From the NCBI RefSeq assembly GCF_030812335.1, contig NZ_JAUSSN010000017.1, positions 1-54,535 on the forward strand: a stretch of 54,535 nucleotides of DNA, given 5' to 3'. Numbering within the stretch: position 1 is the first letter of the stretch; every line of letters begins with the position of its first letter. Below the pieces are notes generated by a model that was not told where the DNA came from, made no database searches, and saw only the letters and a list, made by a program, of their open reading frames with translations. Shown one piece after another: positions 43,267-51,272 of the stretch. This stretch comes from Pseudarthrobacter oxydans. GTDB lineage: Bacteria; Actinomycetota; Actinomycetes; Actinomycetales; Micrococcaceae. The translations under genes and the position numbers were made by a program.

Positions 43267-43617
43267 TTGGGAGAACGCATCGCAGAGCCGTCGTACTCTC
43301 TTGCCCAAATTCCCCACCACCAGCGAGTAAGTCGCCGGCTCCGGGCGCGGCTGGACAGCGAGGAAAGTCTCATCGCCGATGTCCAGCTCCGGGGACGGCC
43401 ACGTGATGTCGAACGCCAGGAGGCAAGACAACGCCGCATTAAGGAACTGCTAAGCGACCTTGACGAGGACCTAGCTCCACATGGTAGCGGTGCCTGTGAC
43501 CGCTCACAACGAACCCAAGCCAGTGATCTGGACCGCGACCGCCCACCGTCCTCAAAAGTAGCCCGCGGCAGCGTTGCCCTCGAAAACCAATCAAACAAAA
43601 CTGAGACAGACCACTAG
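43267..43617 (+). CDS. possible hypothetical protein
   Basis: A 116-codon frame starting at a TTG has a helical, Arg/Glu-rich body (R-L-R-A-R-L-D-S-E-E-S-L-I-A-D-V-Q-L and A-R-Q-R-R-I-K-E-L-L-S-D-L-D-E-D-L-A-P) that looks protein-like. There is no good ribosome site and the minus strand is also open, so it may be a remnant or chance. Confidence 0.35.
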   Translation: MGERIAEPSYSLAQIPHHQRVSRRLRARLDSEESLIADVQLRGRPRDVERQEARQRRIKELLSDLDEDLAPHGSGACDRSQRTQASDLDRDRPPSSKVARGSVALENQSNKTETDH

Positions 43618-43636
43618 AAAAGTCGGCTGAGTGACC

Positions 43637-43807
43637 TCACCCTCCTGTCGGCCCTACCCACGGGCTGAAGTCGCCGCCTCTTCCTTTGCTGCGTTCGTCG
43701 TCATCCTTGCCACATCGACGGCAGCGCCTATACACGCTTCCGTCATCGGCATGCTCGACGTGCCATTCGTGCCGCATGTTCAGCTTGCACAGCAGGGCCT
43801 GGATCAT
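43637..43807 (-). CDS. 56-residue protein with a C-x2-C pair
   Basis: The ATG at 43807 is preceded by GGAGGCAGCC. The product opens M-I-Q-A-L-L-C-K-L-N-M-R-H-E-W-H-V-E-H and continues D-G-S-V-Y-R-R-C-R-R-C-G-K-D-D-D-E-R. I recall similar short actinobacterial proteins. One C-x2-C with a more distant Cys and two or three His could bind zinc. Function unknown. The frame upstream of this ATG is rejected because of the strong ribosome site here. Confidence 0.65.
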   Translation of the reverse strand: MIQALLCKLNMRHEWHVEHADDGSVYRRCRRCGKDDDERSKGRGGDFSPWVGPTGG

Positions 43808-44891
43808 GGCTGCCTCCGATACAAATCGCAACGCTCTGTACCTCCAATGATGGCCTTCGCGCCTACAGGACGAAACAAACAAACCACGCCTAAATGCGAA
43901 GGGCCGGTTATGTGTGGGAGACGGCTGACCGACGTTTCACCTCAGGGTATGCGTCCGTCAAGCCAGGGGTAGAAGATCTGTAACCTCGTCTCACGTCGAT
44001 CTACGTTCAGCTGAATGCTTGCACTCTTCGAGGGGTCCGCGGCGATCGACCTGGCCTATGGATCCGCTACTCGCTGGTGACTGCACGGGTTCCAAACTCT
44101 GCACAAACGCCGACACTTCTTCGCTTAAAACGCCTCCGGTCCTGTACCAGCACAGCCACTCGTACGTGCTGGTCAGACAGAAAAAGCCTCGCAGGCCAGC
44201 ACATACGAGTGGAATGGCTCCCCATTACTGGTGGCGAACCTTTCTCATATGTGTATTCTCCTGAGAAACGTGACTGGCTCGGTCCGGAAGTCGGTAGCGG
44301 CAGGGCTTGTACGGTGTGAAACTCGCCCGTTCCCGGCAACGCATTTTCGGAGGCTGTACACAGCCTCCGCTCATCCAGGGTGAGATATCTGACCCGAGGC
44401 GACGCGGTGGTTGTGTGCAGCTGGTCGGGTGGGTCCCGTCGTCCAGATGTGTGCGGGAAAGGAGCGATTGGGCTTTTGCCGTGCCCATGACGCTCCTATG
44501 GTCGTCAAAATTATGAAGAGGGGACTCGAACGAGGCTCGGGAGCGAGCTCGGAGCGCTGGACTGTTACCGAAAGGTGAAGCTGCCTTGTCACTGGTTGTG
44601 GTGGCGCGCCCAGCGCCTTGACTGCGACAGGTTTGGGTGGCCCGGGTAGGACGGTCATGTCTGGCCCTACTTCGTGACTCGCCCGGAATCGTGTGACGGT
44701 TATTTGTGGCACCACCTTCAACGCTGACTCCATCAGTGGATGGATTCAGCGGAGGGTAGGTCTGGATGGAGTCGAGAGTGGAGTTGTTCGCGCGGATCCG
44801 AAGGGACGCCCGGTGCCCTCCGCTCACGTCCCATTGCGAGCTATCCCAGCAGCTGTGAGCTGTAGGCAGACACTGCTCTCAACTGCGAGGA
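43808..44891. other. 1.1-kb region without genes, with a long inverted repeat
   Basis: No frame has both a ribosome site and recognisable content. It contains the 17-bp inverted repeat at 44156-44212. On the minus strand near 44521-44535 lies a GTTCGAGTCCCCTCTTC string that resembles a tRNA 3' end without a matching body. The stretch looks like old mobile-element scar tissue upstream of the IS3 remnant. Confidence 0.45.
44156..44212. repeat. 17-bp inverted repeat with 23-base spacer
   Basis: CCACTCGTACGTGCTGG (44156-44172) and CCAGCACATACGAGTGG (44196-44212) are complementary at 16 of 17 positions. The spacer is purine/A-rich. The geometry suits a pair of IS ends, a recombinase site or a strong RNA hairpin; no T-run follows, so a plain terminator is less likely. 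Confidence 0.7.
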
Positions 44892-44981
44892 TCAATATCT
44901 CCCCAGCAGGAACCACGCGAAGATCCCTGCCATTACGGCAATGACGGCCACGATCCCGGCTAAACCCCACTTAGTGCTCAT
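44892..44981 (-). CDS. 29-residue single-pass membrane peptide
   Basis: An ATG at 44981 follows GGGAGAAATC, a good ribosome site, and opens a 29-codon frame. The product is M-S-T-K-W-G-L-A followed by a continuous hydrophobic stretch G-I-V-A-V-I-A-V-M-A-G-I-F-A-W-F-L-L and a basic/aromatic end G-R-Y. It has the shape of known small membrane proteins, such as toxin or stress peptides, with positive N-terminal residues. A compact hairpin (44998-45019) lies just upstream. I do not recognise a family. Its size makes chance possible, but the ribosome site and clean hydrophobic profile argue for translation. Confidence 0.5.
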   Translation of the reverse strand: MSTKWGLAGIVAVIAVMAGIFAWFLLGRY

Positions 44982-44997
44982 GATTTCTCCCAATCCC

Positions 44998-45019
44998 AGG
45001 AGGGCCCACATGCCCTCCT
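44998..45019. promoter_or_regulatory. 8-bp hairpin upstream of the 29-residue peptide
   Basis: AGGAGGGC and GCCCTCCT pair across a 6-base loop, 17 bases before the peptide start codon on the minus strand. On either strand it could hide an anti-Shine-Dalgarno pairing sequence or be an operator. It also lies next to the broken left edge of the IS3 element. Confidence 0.4.
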
Positions 45020-45031
45020 ATCCAGCTTGGC

Positions 45032-45280
45032 GTGAGTGGGGGTAGTCCATCAAGAGCTGGCGATAAGGTGGCGCAGCTTGCGAAGGACTTCGGGCTTTCG
45101 GTCACGACGTTAAAGCGTTGGATGGCCATCGCCGAACGTAAGCACTCCGGGGCCGGCCCGGCAGCGGCCGAGTCAGCGGAGATCCGGGAGCTGAGGAAGC
45201 GGAACCGCCTGTTGGAGCAGGAGAACGAGATTCTTCGCCGGGCTGCTGCTTATTTGGCGAGGGACATCAACCCAAAATGA
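45032..45280 (+). pseudogene. IS3-family OrfA, N-terminally truncated
   Basis: 82 codons from a GTG. V-A-Q-L-A-K-D-F-G-L-S-V-T-T-L-K-R-W-M is the recognition helix of the OrfA helix-turn-helix. R-E-L-R-K-R-N-R-L-L-E-Q-E-N-E-I-L-R-R-A-A-A-Y-L is the leucine-zipper-like dimerisation segment. The usual start (Y-P-x-E-F-R-x-x-A-V-x-L) is absent. OrfA and OrfB overlap in an ATGA after a C-C-C-A-A-A-A string, where IS3 elements normally make the OrfAB fusion by -1 frameshifting. Confidence 0.8.
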
Positions 45281-45990
45281 TCTACCCTCTAGTCACTGAT
45301 CTTGCCGCCGACGGTGTTCCCGTGGCGGATGAGCTTCCCGAGAAAGGGATCACGGCGGGCGGGAACAGAGTGCAGCGCCTGTGCCGAGACCACGGCATCT
45401 GGTCCGTATTCTCCAAGAAGCGTGGCCTGAACCGGAAGCCGGGACCACCGGTCCACGATGACCTGGTGGAGCGGGACTTCACCGCCGCGGCACCGAACGA
45501 GCTGTGGCTGACCGATATCACCGAGCACCCCAGTGCCGAGGGGAAGCTCTACCTCTGCGCCATCAAGGACGTCTATTCCGGGAGGATCGTCGGCTACTCG
45601 ATGGACTCTCGGATGAAATCCTCGCTGGCGGTGGCCGCACTGGAGAACGCGGTGCGCTCACGCCGTCCGGCAGGGACCGTGGTGCATTCGGACCGTGGGT
45701 CCCAGTTCCGGTCTCGCCGGTTCGTTGGATCGCTCCGGCACCACGGGCTGACCGGATCGATGGGCCGGGTGGGTGCGTGCGCGGACAACGCCGCAATGGA
45801 GTCCTTCTTCTCGCTGCTTCAGAAGAACGTCCTGGACCGTCACCGGTGGCTCACACGCCAGGAACTCCGGCTGGCGATCACGACCTGGATCGAGCGGACC
45901 TACCACCGCCGGCGACGGCAAAGACGGCTGCGAAAACTCATGACAATCGAATATGAAACAATCAACCGGACCGCGCTCACAGCGGCCTAA
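45277..45990 (+). pseudogene. IS3-family OrfB (DDE integrase) with an internal deletion
   Basis: 237 codons. The first residues (M-I-Y-P-L-V-T-D-L-A-A-D-G-V-P-V) jump directly to A-D-E-L-P-E-K-G-I-T-A-G-G-N-R-V. About 45 residues of the N-terminal helical domain, which normally include a Y-R-W pattern and end in G-Y-R-F-I, are missing without loss of frame. The catalytic core is intact: W-L-T-D-I-T-E-H, V-V-H-S-D-R-G-S-Q-F and A-A-M-E-S-F-F supply Asp, Asp and Glu. The element is probably immobile because it also lacks one end, but the integrase core could still be made. Confidence 0.85.
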
Positions 45991-46021
45991 GACCCCGAGT
46001 CAACAAAAGCCGGGGCAGTCC

Positions 46022-46159
46022 CGTCCTTCCGTTGGGTTTCGTGTTCACCAGTTCATGGTGGCTAGGGCCGCGCGAGGGTTGCGGCCGGTCCGGAATTTCC
46101 GCTCTGATACCTGTTCATGCAGGAATGCGGGGGAACGGCATGACACGGAAACTGATCTG
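46022..46159 (+). repeat. dispersed 140-175-bp repeat, copy 2
   Basis: It matches 14179-14354 without the 38-base insertion and starts one base after the IS3 right edge. The core around GCTCTGATACCTGTTCATGC is identical in both copies. A perfect TGATCTG-GAT-CAGATCA dyad overlaps its right edge (46153-46169). Confidence 0.7.
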
Positions 46160-46846
46160 GATCAGATCATTTGGTCGCTTAGCCTGGCCAGTGAGTAGGC
46201 GGAGCCGGCCTCGAGGGCGATTTCCAGGAACGGGTGGGGCCTGCTGCCATCGCCTTCCCGTCAGTTAGCCCGCCGCCGCCACCATTTTCCCGTCACCGCC
46301 GCATCCGGCTTCTGGTATCCGGCGTCGCTGCCCTCGCTGCCCTCGCTGGTTTGGCGGGGAGCTGGCCACGTTGCCCTCAATCAGATCCGACGAGCTCTGC
46401 CTCCCCGGCGTCAAAGGCTGCTGGTCGAGCAGCGCGGCCACGACATAGACCGGATCTTTACTGCTCGCAAGTACGTTCGCGGCGGTCGTTCGTGGACACG
46501 AGGGCGTATCGCATGAGGAGTCCGGTCGTGGTGTTGGATGCAGCGTTTAGCCGCCCCCCGTCACCGGGCATTTTGCGGGCGGGTCTTACGGGAATCGACC
46601 GACCGCGGAAACGCGGAGATCGTGATCTGGAATTTTTGGGTGGCGTTTTCGCCGGTGGGGTTCCGGCTTACGGGATGGACTGAGGGCTATATACGGGGTG
46701 CCCCTTACCGGACGGTTCGGCCGGTCGGGCCTTGACCCGCGGCGATACAAGGAGTGTGATCTCTTCGGGAGGCTTAGTCCGGCAACCTTCTGGAGTCGTC
46801 GTTCGTTCAACAGCACACTGATGCTTGTCGCAGTGCAGGTGAGAGG
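46160..46846. other. 687-bp gap with no supported gene
   Basis: Short frames only. The final 100 bases should contain the promoter of the response regulator gene. GC-rich inverted repeats near 46709-46730 (CCGGACGG / CCGGTCGG) are weak. No family was recognised. Confidence 0.4.
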
Positions 46847-47527
46847 ATGTCAACTGTGCGGGTTCTGCTTGTGGAAGACGAGGTCCTGCTGGCTGAGACG
46901 ATCCGGCAGGGGCTGACGGCCGCCGGCTTCGTCGTGGACGTTTCCCATGACGGTGTTGATGGTTTGTGGGCCGCCACGGAGAATCTCTATGACGTCGTCG
47001 TACTGGATGTGATGCTTCCGGGGATGCATGGTTACGCGGTTCTGAAGCAGCTGCGGGAGCGGCTGAACTGGGTGCCGGTGATCATGCTGACGGCCAAGGA
47101 CGGTGAATACGACCAAACCGACGCGTTCGATTTGGGGGCGGATGACTACCTGACCAAGCCATTCAGCTTCCTGGTGCTGGTCGCGCGGCTGCGGGCACTC
47201 ATTCGCAGAGGGGCTCCGGAACGGCCGGTGACTTTGGCAGTGGGTTCGCTGAGGCTGGACCCGACAACGCGGCAGGTGACGCGGAACGGGCAGGAAATCT
47301 CCCTGACGGCCCGGGAGTTCGGTCTGCTGGTTTATCTGATGCGCAAGCCGGACGAGGTTTTGTCGAAGGCTCAGATCCTCGACAACGTCTGGGACCCGGA
47401 GTTCCGAGGCGGGGACAATGTCGTTGAGGTGTATATCGGGTACTTGCGGAGGAAAATTGATGAGCCGTTCGGTTGTAACTCGCTCAGGACTGTACGGGGC
47501 ATGGGGTACAGACTCAGCGCCGATTAG
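46847..47527 (+). CDS. OmpR-family response regulator
   Basis: 226 residues. The receiver domain has V-E-D-E-V-L-L at the acidic pocket, the phosphorylated Asp at 54 (V-V-L-D-V-M-L-P-G), the switch Thr in M-L-T-A-K, and Lys104 in L-T-K-P-F. The C-terminal winged helix shows L-T-A-R-E-F-G-L-L-V-Y-L-M-R-K-P, V-L-S-K-A-Q-I-L-D-N-V-W and the end R-T-V-R-G-M-G-Y-R-L. All key residues are present. The ribosome site (GTGAGAGG) is close to the ATG. Its partner kinase is encoded on the opposite strand and the two stop codons overlap by 4 bases, instead of the usual head-to-tail operon. Confidence 0.93.
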   Translation: MSTVRVLLVEDEVLLAETIRQGLTAAGFVVDVSHDGVDGLWAATENLYDVVVLDVMLPGMHGYAVLKQLRERLNWVPVIMLTAKDGEYDQTDAFDLGADDYLTKPFSFLVLVARLRALIRRGAPERPVTLAVGSLRLDPTTRQVTRNGQEISLTAREFGLLVYLMRKPDEVLSKAQILDNVWDPEFRGGDNVVEVYIGYLRRKIDEPFGCNSLRTVRGMGYRLSAD

Positions 47528-48999
47528 AGTCCGATGGGCAGATCGGCATGGGGCGCGGCGGCCGGCCGGGCCATTTGCGGGAAACTGACCTCGAAGCGAC
47601 ACCAGCCCTGTGTCGTCTCGGTTGCAATAACGCGACCATCGTGGGCCTCCACGATGCCACGGGCGATCGCCAGACCGAGGCCGCTTCCGCCCCGGTGGCG
47701 TGACCGGCTCTCATCAAGGCGGACGAATCGCCCGAAGATCCTTTCCCTGTCGGCCACCGGTACGGGGGTTCCATCGTCATCGATGGTCACAACCACTGTC
47801 TGAACCATGACCGACAGCTTCACGGCGATGGTCCCTGCGGCATGGCGGTCGGCGTTGTCGAGCACATTCCGAAAGGCCTGACTCAGCCGGGCCGGGTCTC
47901 CCGCAATCCTGGCCGGAACCAGGTCAGCGACGATGCGGTGCTTGCTTGTGGCGTTCACCCTGCGCAATTCAGTGGCCAGAACATCGTCGAGGTCGACATC
48001 CTCACGGCGGACGGCCAGTCCTTCGTCGTCGGCCTTGGACAAGGTTAGGAGGTCTTCCACGAGGTCCTGCAACCGTTGCGTCTCTTCGGCAAGGATCGGC
48101 TGCATGCCCCGCCATGTCTTTCCGGAGGCGTCAGCGATGGAGATGTCCAAGCCTGTGCGGATTGTCGTGAGCGGGCTCCGCAGTTCGTGGCTGGCATTGG
48201 AGACGAACTGGCGTTGCCTTTGATCGGCTGTTTCGATCCGGTCCAACATGGAGTTCATTGTGGCGGCTAGGGCCTGCAGCTCGTCGCCCGTCCGGGGGAC
48301 GTCGACCCGCTCGCTTAACCTTGAAGCGTCTATGTGGCTGACTTGTGTACGGATCGTGTCCACCTGGCGCAGTGAACGCCCGACGAGGAAATGCACGGAC
48401 AGGCCCACCACGGCCAGCAGTAGCGGCATGGCAATCAGTAAGAATCCGGTGACAATCCGGACCGTGTCTGATTGGGGCTGAATGGTCCGGCCAGCCAGAA
48501 CCCAGTACTTGCTGCCTTCGTCTTCGACGCCCAACACCACAAGGTAGCGCTCGTCGGCGTCCCCTAGGAGTCCTGGCGCCGATACGTTTTCGGTCGCGAT
48601 CTGCTCCGCAGCCGGTCTGAGAGAACTCAGCGGAGCCTCCAATAGCCTGGGCTCGGACGCCGCGACAACAGTTCCCCTCCTATTGAGGATTTGCACCAAG
48701 GGGTCTTTATTTACGGTGCCGGCGACCGCCCGGTTGGCATCTTCGGCATGGTCATTTTGAATCAGGACCGCTACGTCCTGGACCTTGGACCGTAGCAGGC
48801 TGTCAGTACTGGAGACGAGCGCCGACTCCAGTGTCTGGAGCAGCAGTAGCCCTCCGGTCAGCATGGCGACGGCGACGACGGCCATGGCCGCGACAGTGGA
48901 CTGCCATCGGAGTCCACGCCGCACGCCACGCTTTCGCCGTGGTTGCTTCAGTCCCCTCCCCGGAAGCGCGGCGGCGGGCGACGGATTCGGTTGAACCAT
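47524..48999 (-). CDS. sensor histidine kinase
   Basis: 491 residues. Two membrane helices (about 34-55 and 182-205) flank a roughly 125-residue extracellular sensor domain, followed by HAMP (V-G-R-S-L-R-Q-V-D-T-I onward). The HisKA box is S-N-A-S-H-E-L-R-S-P-L-T-T-I (His271). The ATPase domain has an N-box F-R-N-V-L-D-N-A-D-R-H, D-D-D-G-T-P-V-P as G1, and G-G-S-G-L-G-L-A-I-A as G2. G1 usually reads D-x-G-x-G; Thr-Pro here is a mild departure. The N-terminal 30 residues are strongly basic. It is convergent with the OmpR-type regulator, the likely partner. Direct CTCAGG repeats lie upstream of its start (about 49054-49074). Confidence 0.92.
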   Translation of the reverse strand: MVQPNPSPAAALPGRGLKQPRRKRGVRRGLRWQSTVAAMAVVAVAMLTGGLLLLQTLESALVSSTDSLLRSKVQDVAVLIQNDHAEDANRAVAGTVNKDPLVQILNRRGTVVAASEPRLLEAPLSSLRPAAEQIATENVSAPGLLGDADERYLVVLGVEDEGSKYWVLAGRTIQPQSDTVRIVTGFLLIAMPLLLAVVGLSVHFLVGRSLRQVDTIRTQVSHIDASRLSERVDVPRTGDELQALAATMNSMLDRIETADQRQRQFVSNASHELRSPLTTIRTGLDISIADASGKTWRGMQPILAEETQRLQDLVEDLLTLSKADDEGLAVRREDVDLDDVLATELRRVNATSKHRIVADLVPARIAGDPARLSQAFRNVLDNADRHAAGTIAVKLSVMVQTVVVTIDDDGTPVPVADRERIFGRFVRLDESRSRHRGGSGLGLAIARGIVEAHDGRVIATETTQGWCRFEVSFPQMARPAAAPHADLPIGL

Positions 49000-49187
49000 A
49001 GTCCAAGGATTCAGCCTGAACCGTCCCGATGCAATGGGAGCCTATGCCGGTCTCAGGTTCCTCTCAGGAGCCCGGCCGCATTATGGAAGGGAACTGGATG
49101 TGGAATGACCAAATGCGACACGAGAGAGCGCCGGACGATGAATGTTCCATCAATGAAAATTCATGAAGTACCCGCAAGAGAGGAACT

Positions 49188-49538
49188 ATGGAAATGAACA
49201 CTTCGAATCAGTGTCCCGTTGCTGGCTGCGGTGAGACAGGCGTGAAGTTATCGCCTCATCACGACCCGTTTGGACCAATTACCTTTGACCAGCTAGCGGC
49301 TCGACCGATGGAACTCGCCTGTCCGCTTCATAGTGAAATTTTGTGGGAGCGATATAGGAAGGAAGTAAGTGCAGCCATGATGAGTGCCTCCCGACGTGGA
49401 ACTGCTGCTGCGCCTACTGATTCCGTGGCTAGGGTTTCCTGGCGTCTGAACTCCCACAATGACCCCACATCAAAAGCAATCGCGTCCTTACTGGCACTGG
49501 GAGAGAGCGATGAATACTCGTCACCCCTGGAGCGGTGA
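49188..49538 (+). CDS. hypothetical protein
   Basis: 116 codons. The ATG at 49188 follows AGAGAGGAAC. The N-terminal half looks like a small zinc-binding module: C-P-V-A-G-C-G-E-T-G, then H-H-D-P-F-G-P-I and M-E-L-A-C-P-L-H. The rest is polar with R-V-S-W-R-L-N-S-H-N. No family is recognised. The C-terminus ends at IS3 debris, so the gene may be truncated. Lower GC than the neighbours suggests transfer. Confidence 0.5.
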   Translation: MEMNTSNQCPVAGCGETGVKLSPHHDPFGPITFDQLAARPMELACPLHSEILWERYRKEVSAAMMSASRRGTAAAPTDSVARVSWRLNSHNDPTSKAIASLLALGESDEYSSPLER

Positions 49539-49685
49539 AACTGAGGCAGACGCCGGCGGAGAAGTGTGGGGAAACCGAAATCCAAGGGTCCCGGTGTAGA
49601 CCAAGCTGGACACATCGCCGGCCTTTAGTCGCCGGGATAATGCAAACAGGGCAGCGGAGGTCTGGCCCGCCCGCCTCGGCAAGGT

Positions 49686-49826
49686 ATGGTCCATCACAGT
49701 GACGCCGGATCCCAATACACCTCGATCCGATTCGGAGAGGCACTTCTGCTCGAAGGCCTGGCGGCTTCCGTCGGCAGCATCGGCGACGCGTACGACAACG
49801 CCCTCGCCGAATCCACGATCGTCGGG
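49686..49826 (+). pseudogene. IS3-family OrfB fragment (plus strand)
   Basis: The frame reads V-H-H-S-D-A-G-S-Q-Y-T-S-I-R-F, then V-G-S-I-G-D-A-Y-D-N-A-L-A-E-S-T-I. This covers the second catalytic Asp and the Glu of the IS3 DDE domain. Both sides of the fragment are unrelated, so only about 45 codons of this transposase survive. It is a different IS3 group from the one at 45277 (H-H-S-D-A-G, not H-S-D-R-G). Confidence 0.85.
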
Positions 49827-49949
49827 TATTCGATAATTCTTGACGGGGGCGCTTCGGACACGAACGAGTGACTATCCACAGCGGGCATCTCTTATGACCG
49901 ACGATCCATGCCGACGCCTGTTGCCGACAGGGGAAGCGGCTGGCCCAAG

Positions 49950-50672
49950 GGACTGGGGCTGCAACATCAGCCATGGTGTCCATGATTTCTCCGGTGAGTG
50001 TTCCCTTCTGAATCGGGCGTTGAAGGATTCGATGAAGCCGCTCAGCCAGGGTGATCCCGGGTCGATGAATGCTGTGTCGACGCCGGCGGAGTTGCACCAT
50101 TCGATCAGTGCTGCGGCGGTGAATTCCGGCCCCGTTGTCACACCGGACGTAGGCAGGTGCGGTGCCGGTTTCGGCGATGATGTTCTCCAGCACGGCAACC
50201 ACGTCGGCGGCTTTGAACGACCTGCGCGGGGATGATCGCTAGCGCGGGGCGGGTGTATTCGTCGATGACGTTGAAGAACCGGATGTGCCGGGAAGGCGGA
50301 GCGGTTCTGGCCCAGAAGAGCACAGGCGAAGCGTTCGGATGCCCCGAATTTCTCTACGGCCATGCGCACGGCACGGCGGCGGGGTTCGGGGCTCAGAATT
50401 TTCCCTTGGCCACGTCGTTGAGGATGTCGATGGCGAGTTCCTTTTCCGCCAGCAGGCGCTTGAGTCGGGCGTTCTCCTTCTCCAGCTCCTTGGTCCGTTT
50501 GGACGTCTCGGCGTTCTTCTCGGACCCGTACTGGTTCAGCCAGCGGTACCAAGTCGCCTCGGTGACCTGGAGCTCCTTGATGACCTCGACCCATCGGGCG
50601 TCCGTCATTGAGCATCTTCTGGCCCTGCCGGACTTTGGCGATGACCTGCTCGGGGGTGTGCCTGCGGGCCAT
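49950..50672 (-). pseudogene. second IS3-family element remnant (OrfA plus OrfB pieces, minus strand)
   Basis: OrfA starts at 50672 with R-R-H-T-P-E-Q-V-I-A-K-V-R-Q-G, frameshifts near 50600, and goes on V-I-K-E-L-Q-V-T-E-A-T-W-Y-R-W-L-N-Q-Y-G to a K-G-K-F stop. OrfB begins I-L-S-P-E-P-R-R-R-A-V and S-E-R-F-A-C-A-L-L-G-Q-N-R. It then loses most of its N-terminal and first catalytic part, and resumes N-V-I-D-E-Y-T-R-P-A-L-A-I and A-E-T-G-T-A-P-A-Y-V-R-C-D-N-G. It continues in a third frame with E-F-T-A-A-A-L-I-E-W-C and S-G-F-I-E-S-F-N-A-R-F-R. At least three frame changes and one large deletion make it dead. Confidence 0.85.
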
Positions 50673-50909
50673 GACTCGTGAATTTCCTCCTGCGTCCATT
50701 CCTTTCTCGGACACGAAACTCACATAAGCACTGGACTCCAACGCGGGGACCCAACCATCGCTAAAGTCGCAGCCCTGGGATATGAGCATTCGCACTGCGT
50801 CTGTCAGCAGCAGTAAAGATGACACCCAGGGATGGGGTGCAGGCTCAGGGACGATCGAGCGCTATGGAGTCCCTTTGCCCCTGCGAAGAGGGAAAGGTCA
50901 TCGAAGAAA

Positions 50910-51272
50910 ATGACAGAACGCCCGGCTTCCGGGAACACGATCACTGGATCAGCTGTGACAGGCAAGATCACCCACAACGTCATCGCGACCGGCCTGCTGC
51001 ATCAACCACTCATCCCCGATCGAGTGTTACCACTGGGTTTGCTACTAGCTACTACTTGTCTTACGTCCGCCCTCTTGTTGGCGTCAGCGGATCCCCGGTA
51101 CAGTTCGACCACCATCCTTCTTAGCGATGTCACCCGCTTTTCTCGGTCGAGGCTGGCTCCGGGGAGCCGGATACATCAAATACCTAGTAGAAACAGCGAT
51201 AAAGATGAAGGCTACGAGTGTTCCGGCGTTGCCAACTCAGCAGAACCGACGTGGCATGAAGTTCCGGCGTAA
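50910..51272 (+). CDS. possible small membrane protein
   Basis: A 120-codon frame from the ATG at 50910, with a purine-rich GAAGAAA leader. One hydrophobic helix is present (V-L-P-L-G-L-L-L-A-T-T-C-L-T-S-A-L-L-L-A-S). It overlaps the start of the GH16 gene in another frame, so its last part is doubtful. No family recognised. Confidence 0.3.
   Translation: MTERPASGNTITGSAVTGKITHNVIATGLLHQPLIPDRVLPLGLLLATTCLTSALLLASADPRYSSTTILLSDVTRFSRSRLAPGSRIHQIPSRNSDKDEGYECSGVANSAEPTWHEVPA

Larger units (their letters stand above)
45032..46020 (+). mobile_element. IS3-family element, left end lost
   Basis: Contains OrfA and OrfB remnants in the classical overlapping order. The presumed right end is around 46000-46020 (AAAGCCGGGGCAGTCC). 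No matching inverted repeat is seen left of OrfA, whose N-terminus is also missing, so the left part was deleted. A dispersed repeat starts immediately right of the element at 46022. Confidence 0.75.

Noticed and set aside
44515..44545. tRNA-like string on the minus strand (GTTCGAGTCCCCTCTTC)
   Set aside because: No T-stem partner, no D- or anticodon arm and no acceptor complement within 90 bases; kept only as a remark.
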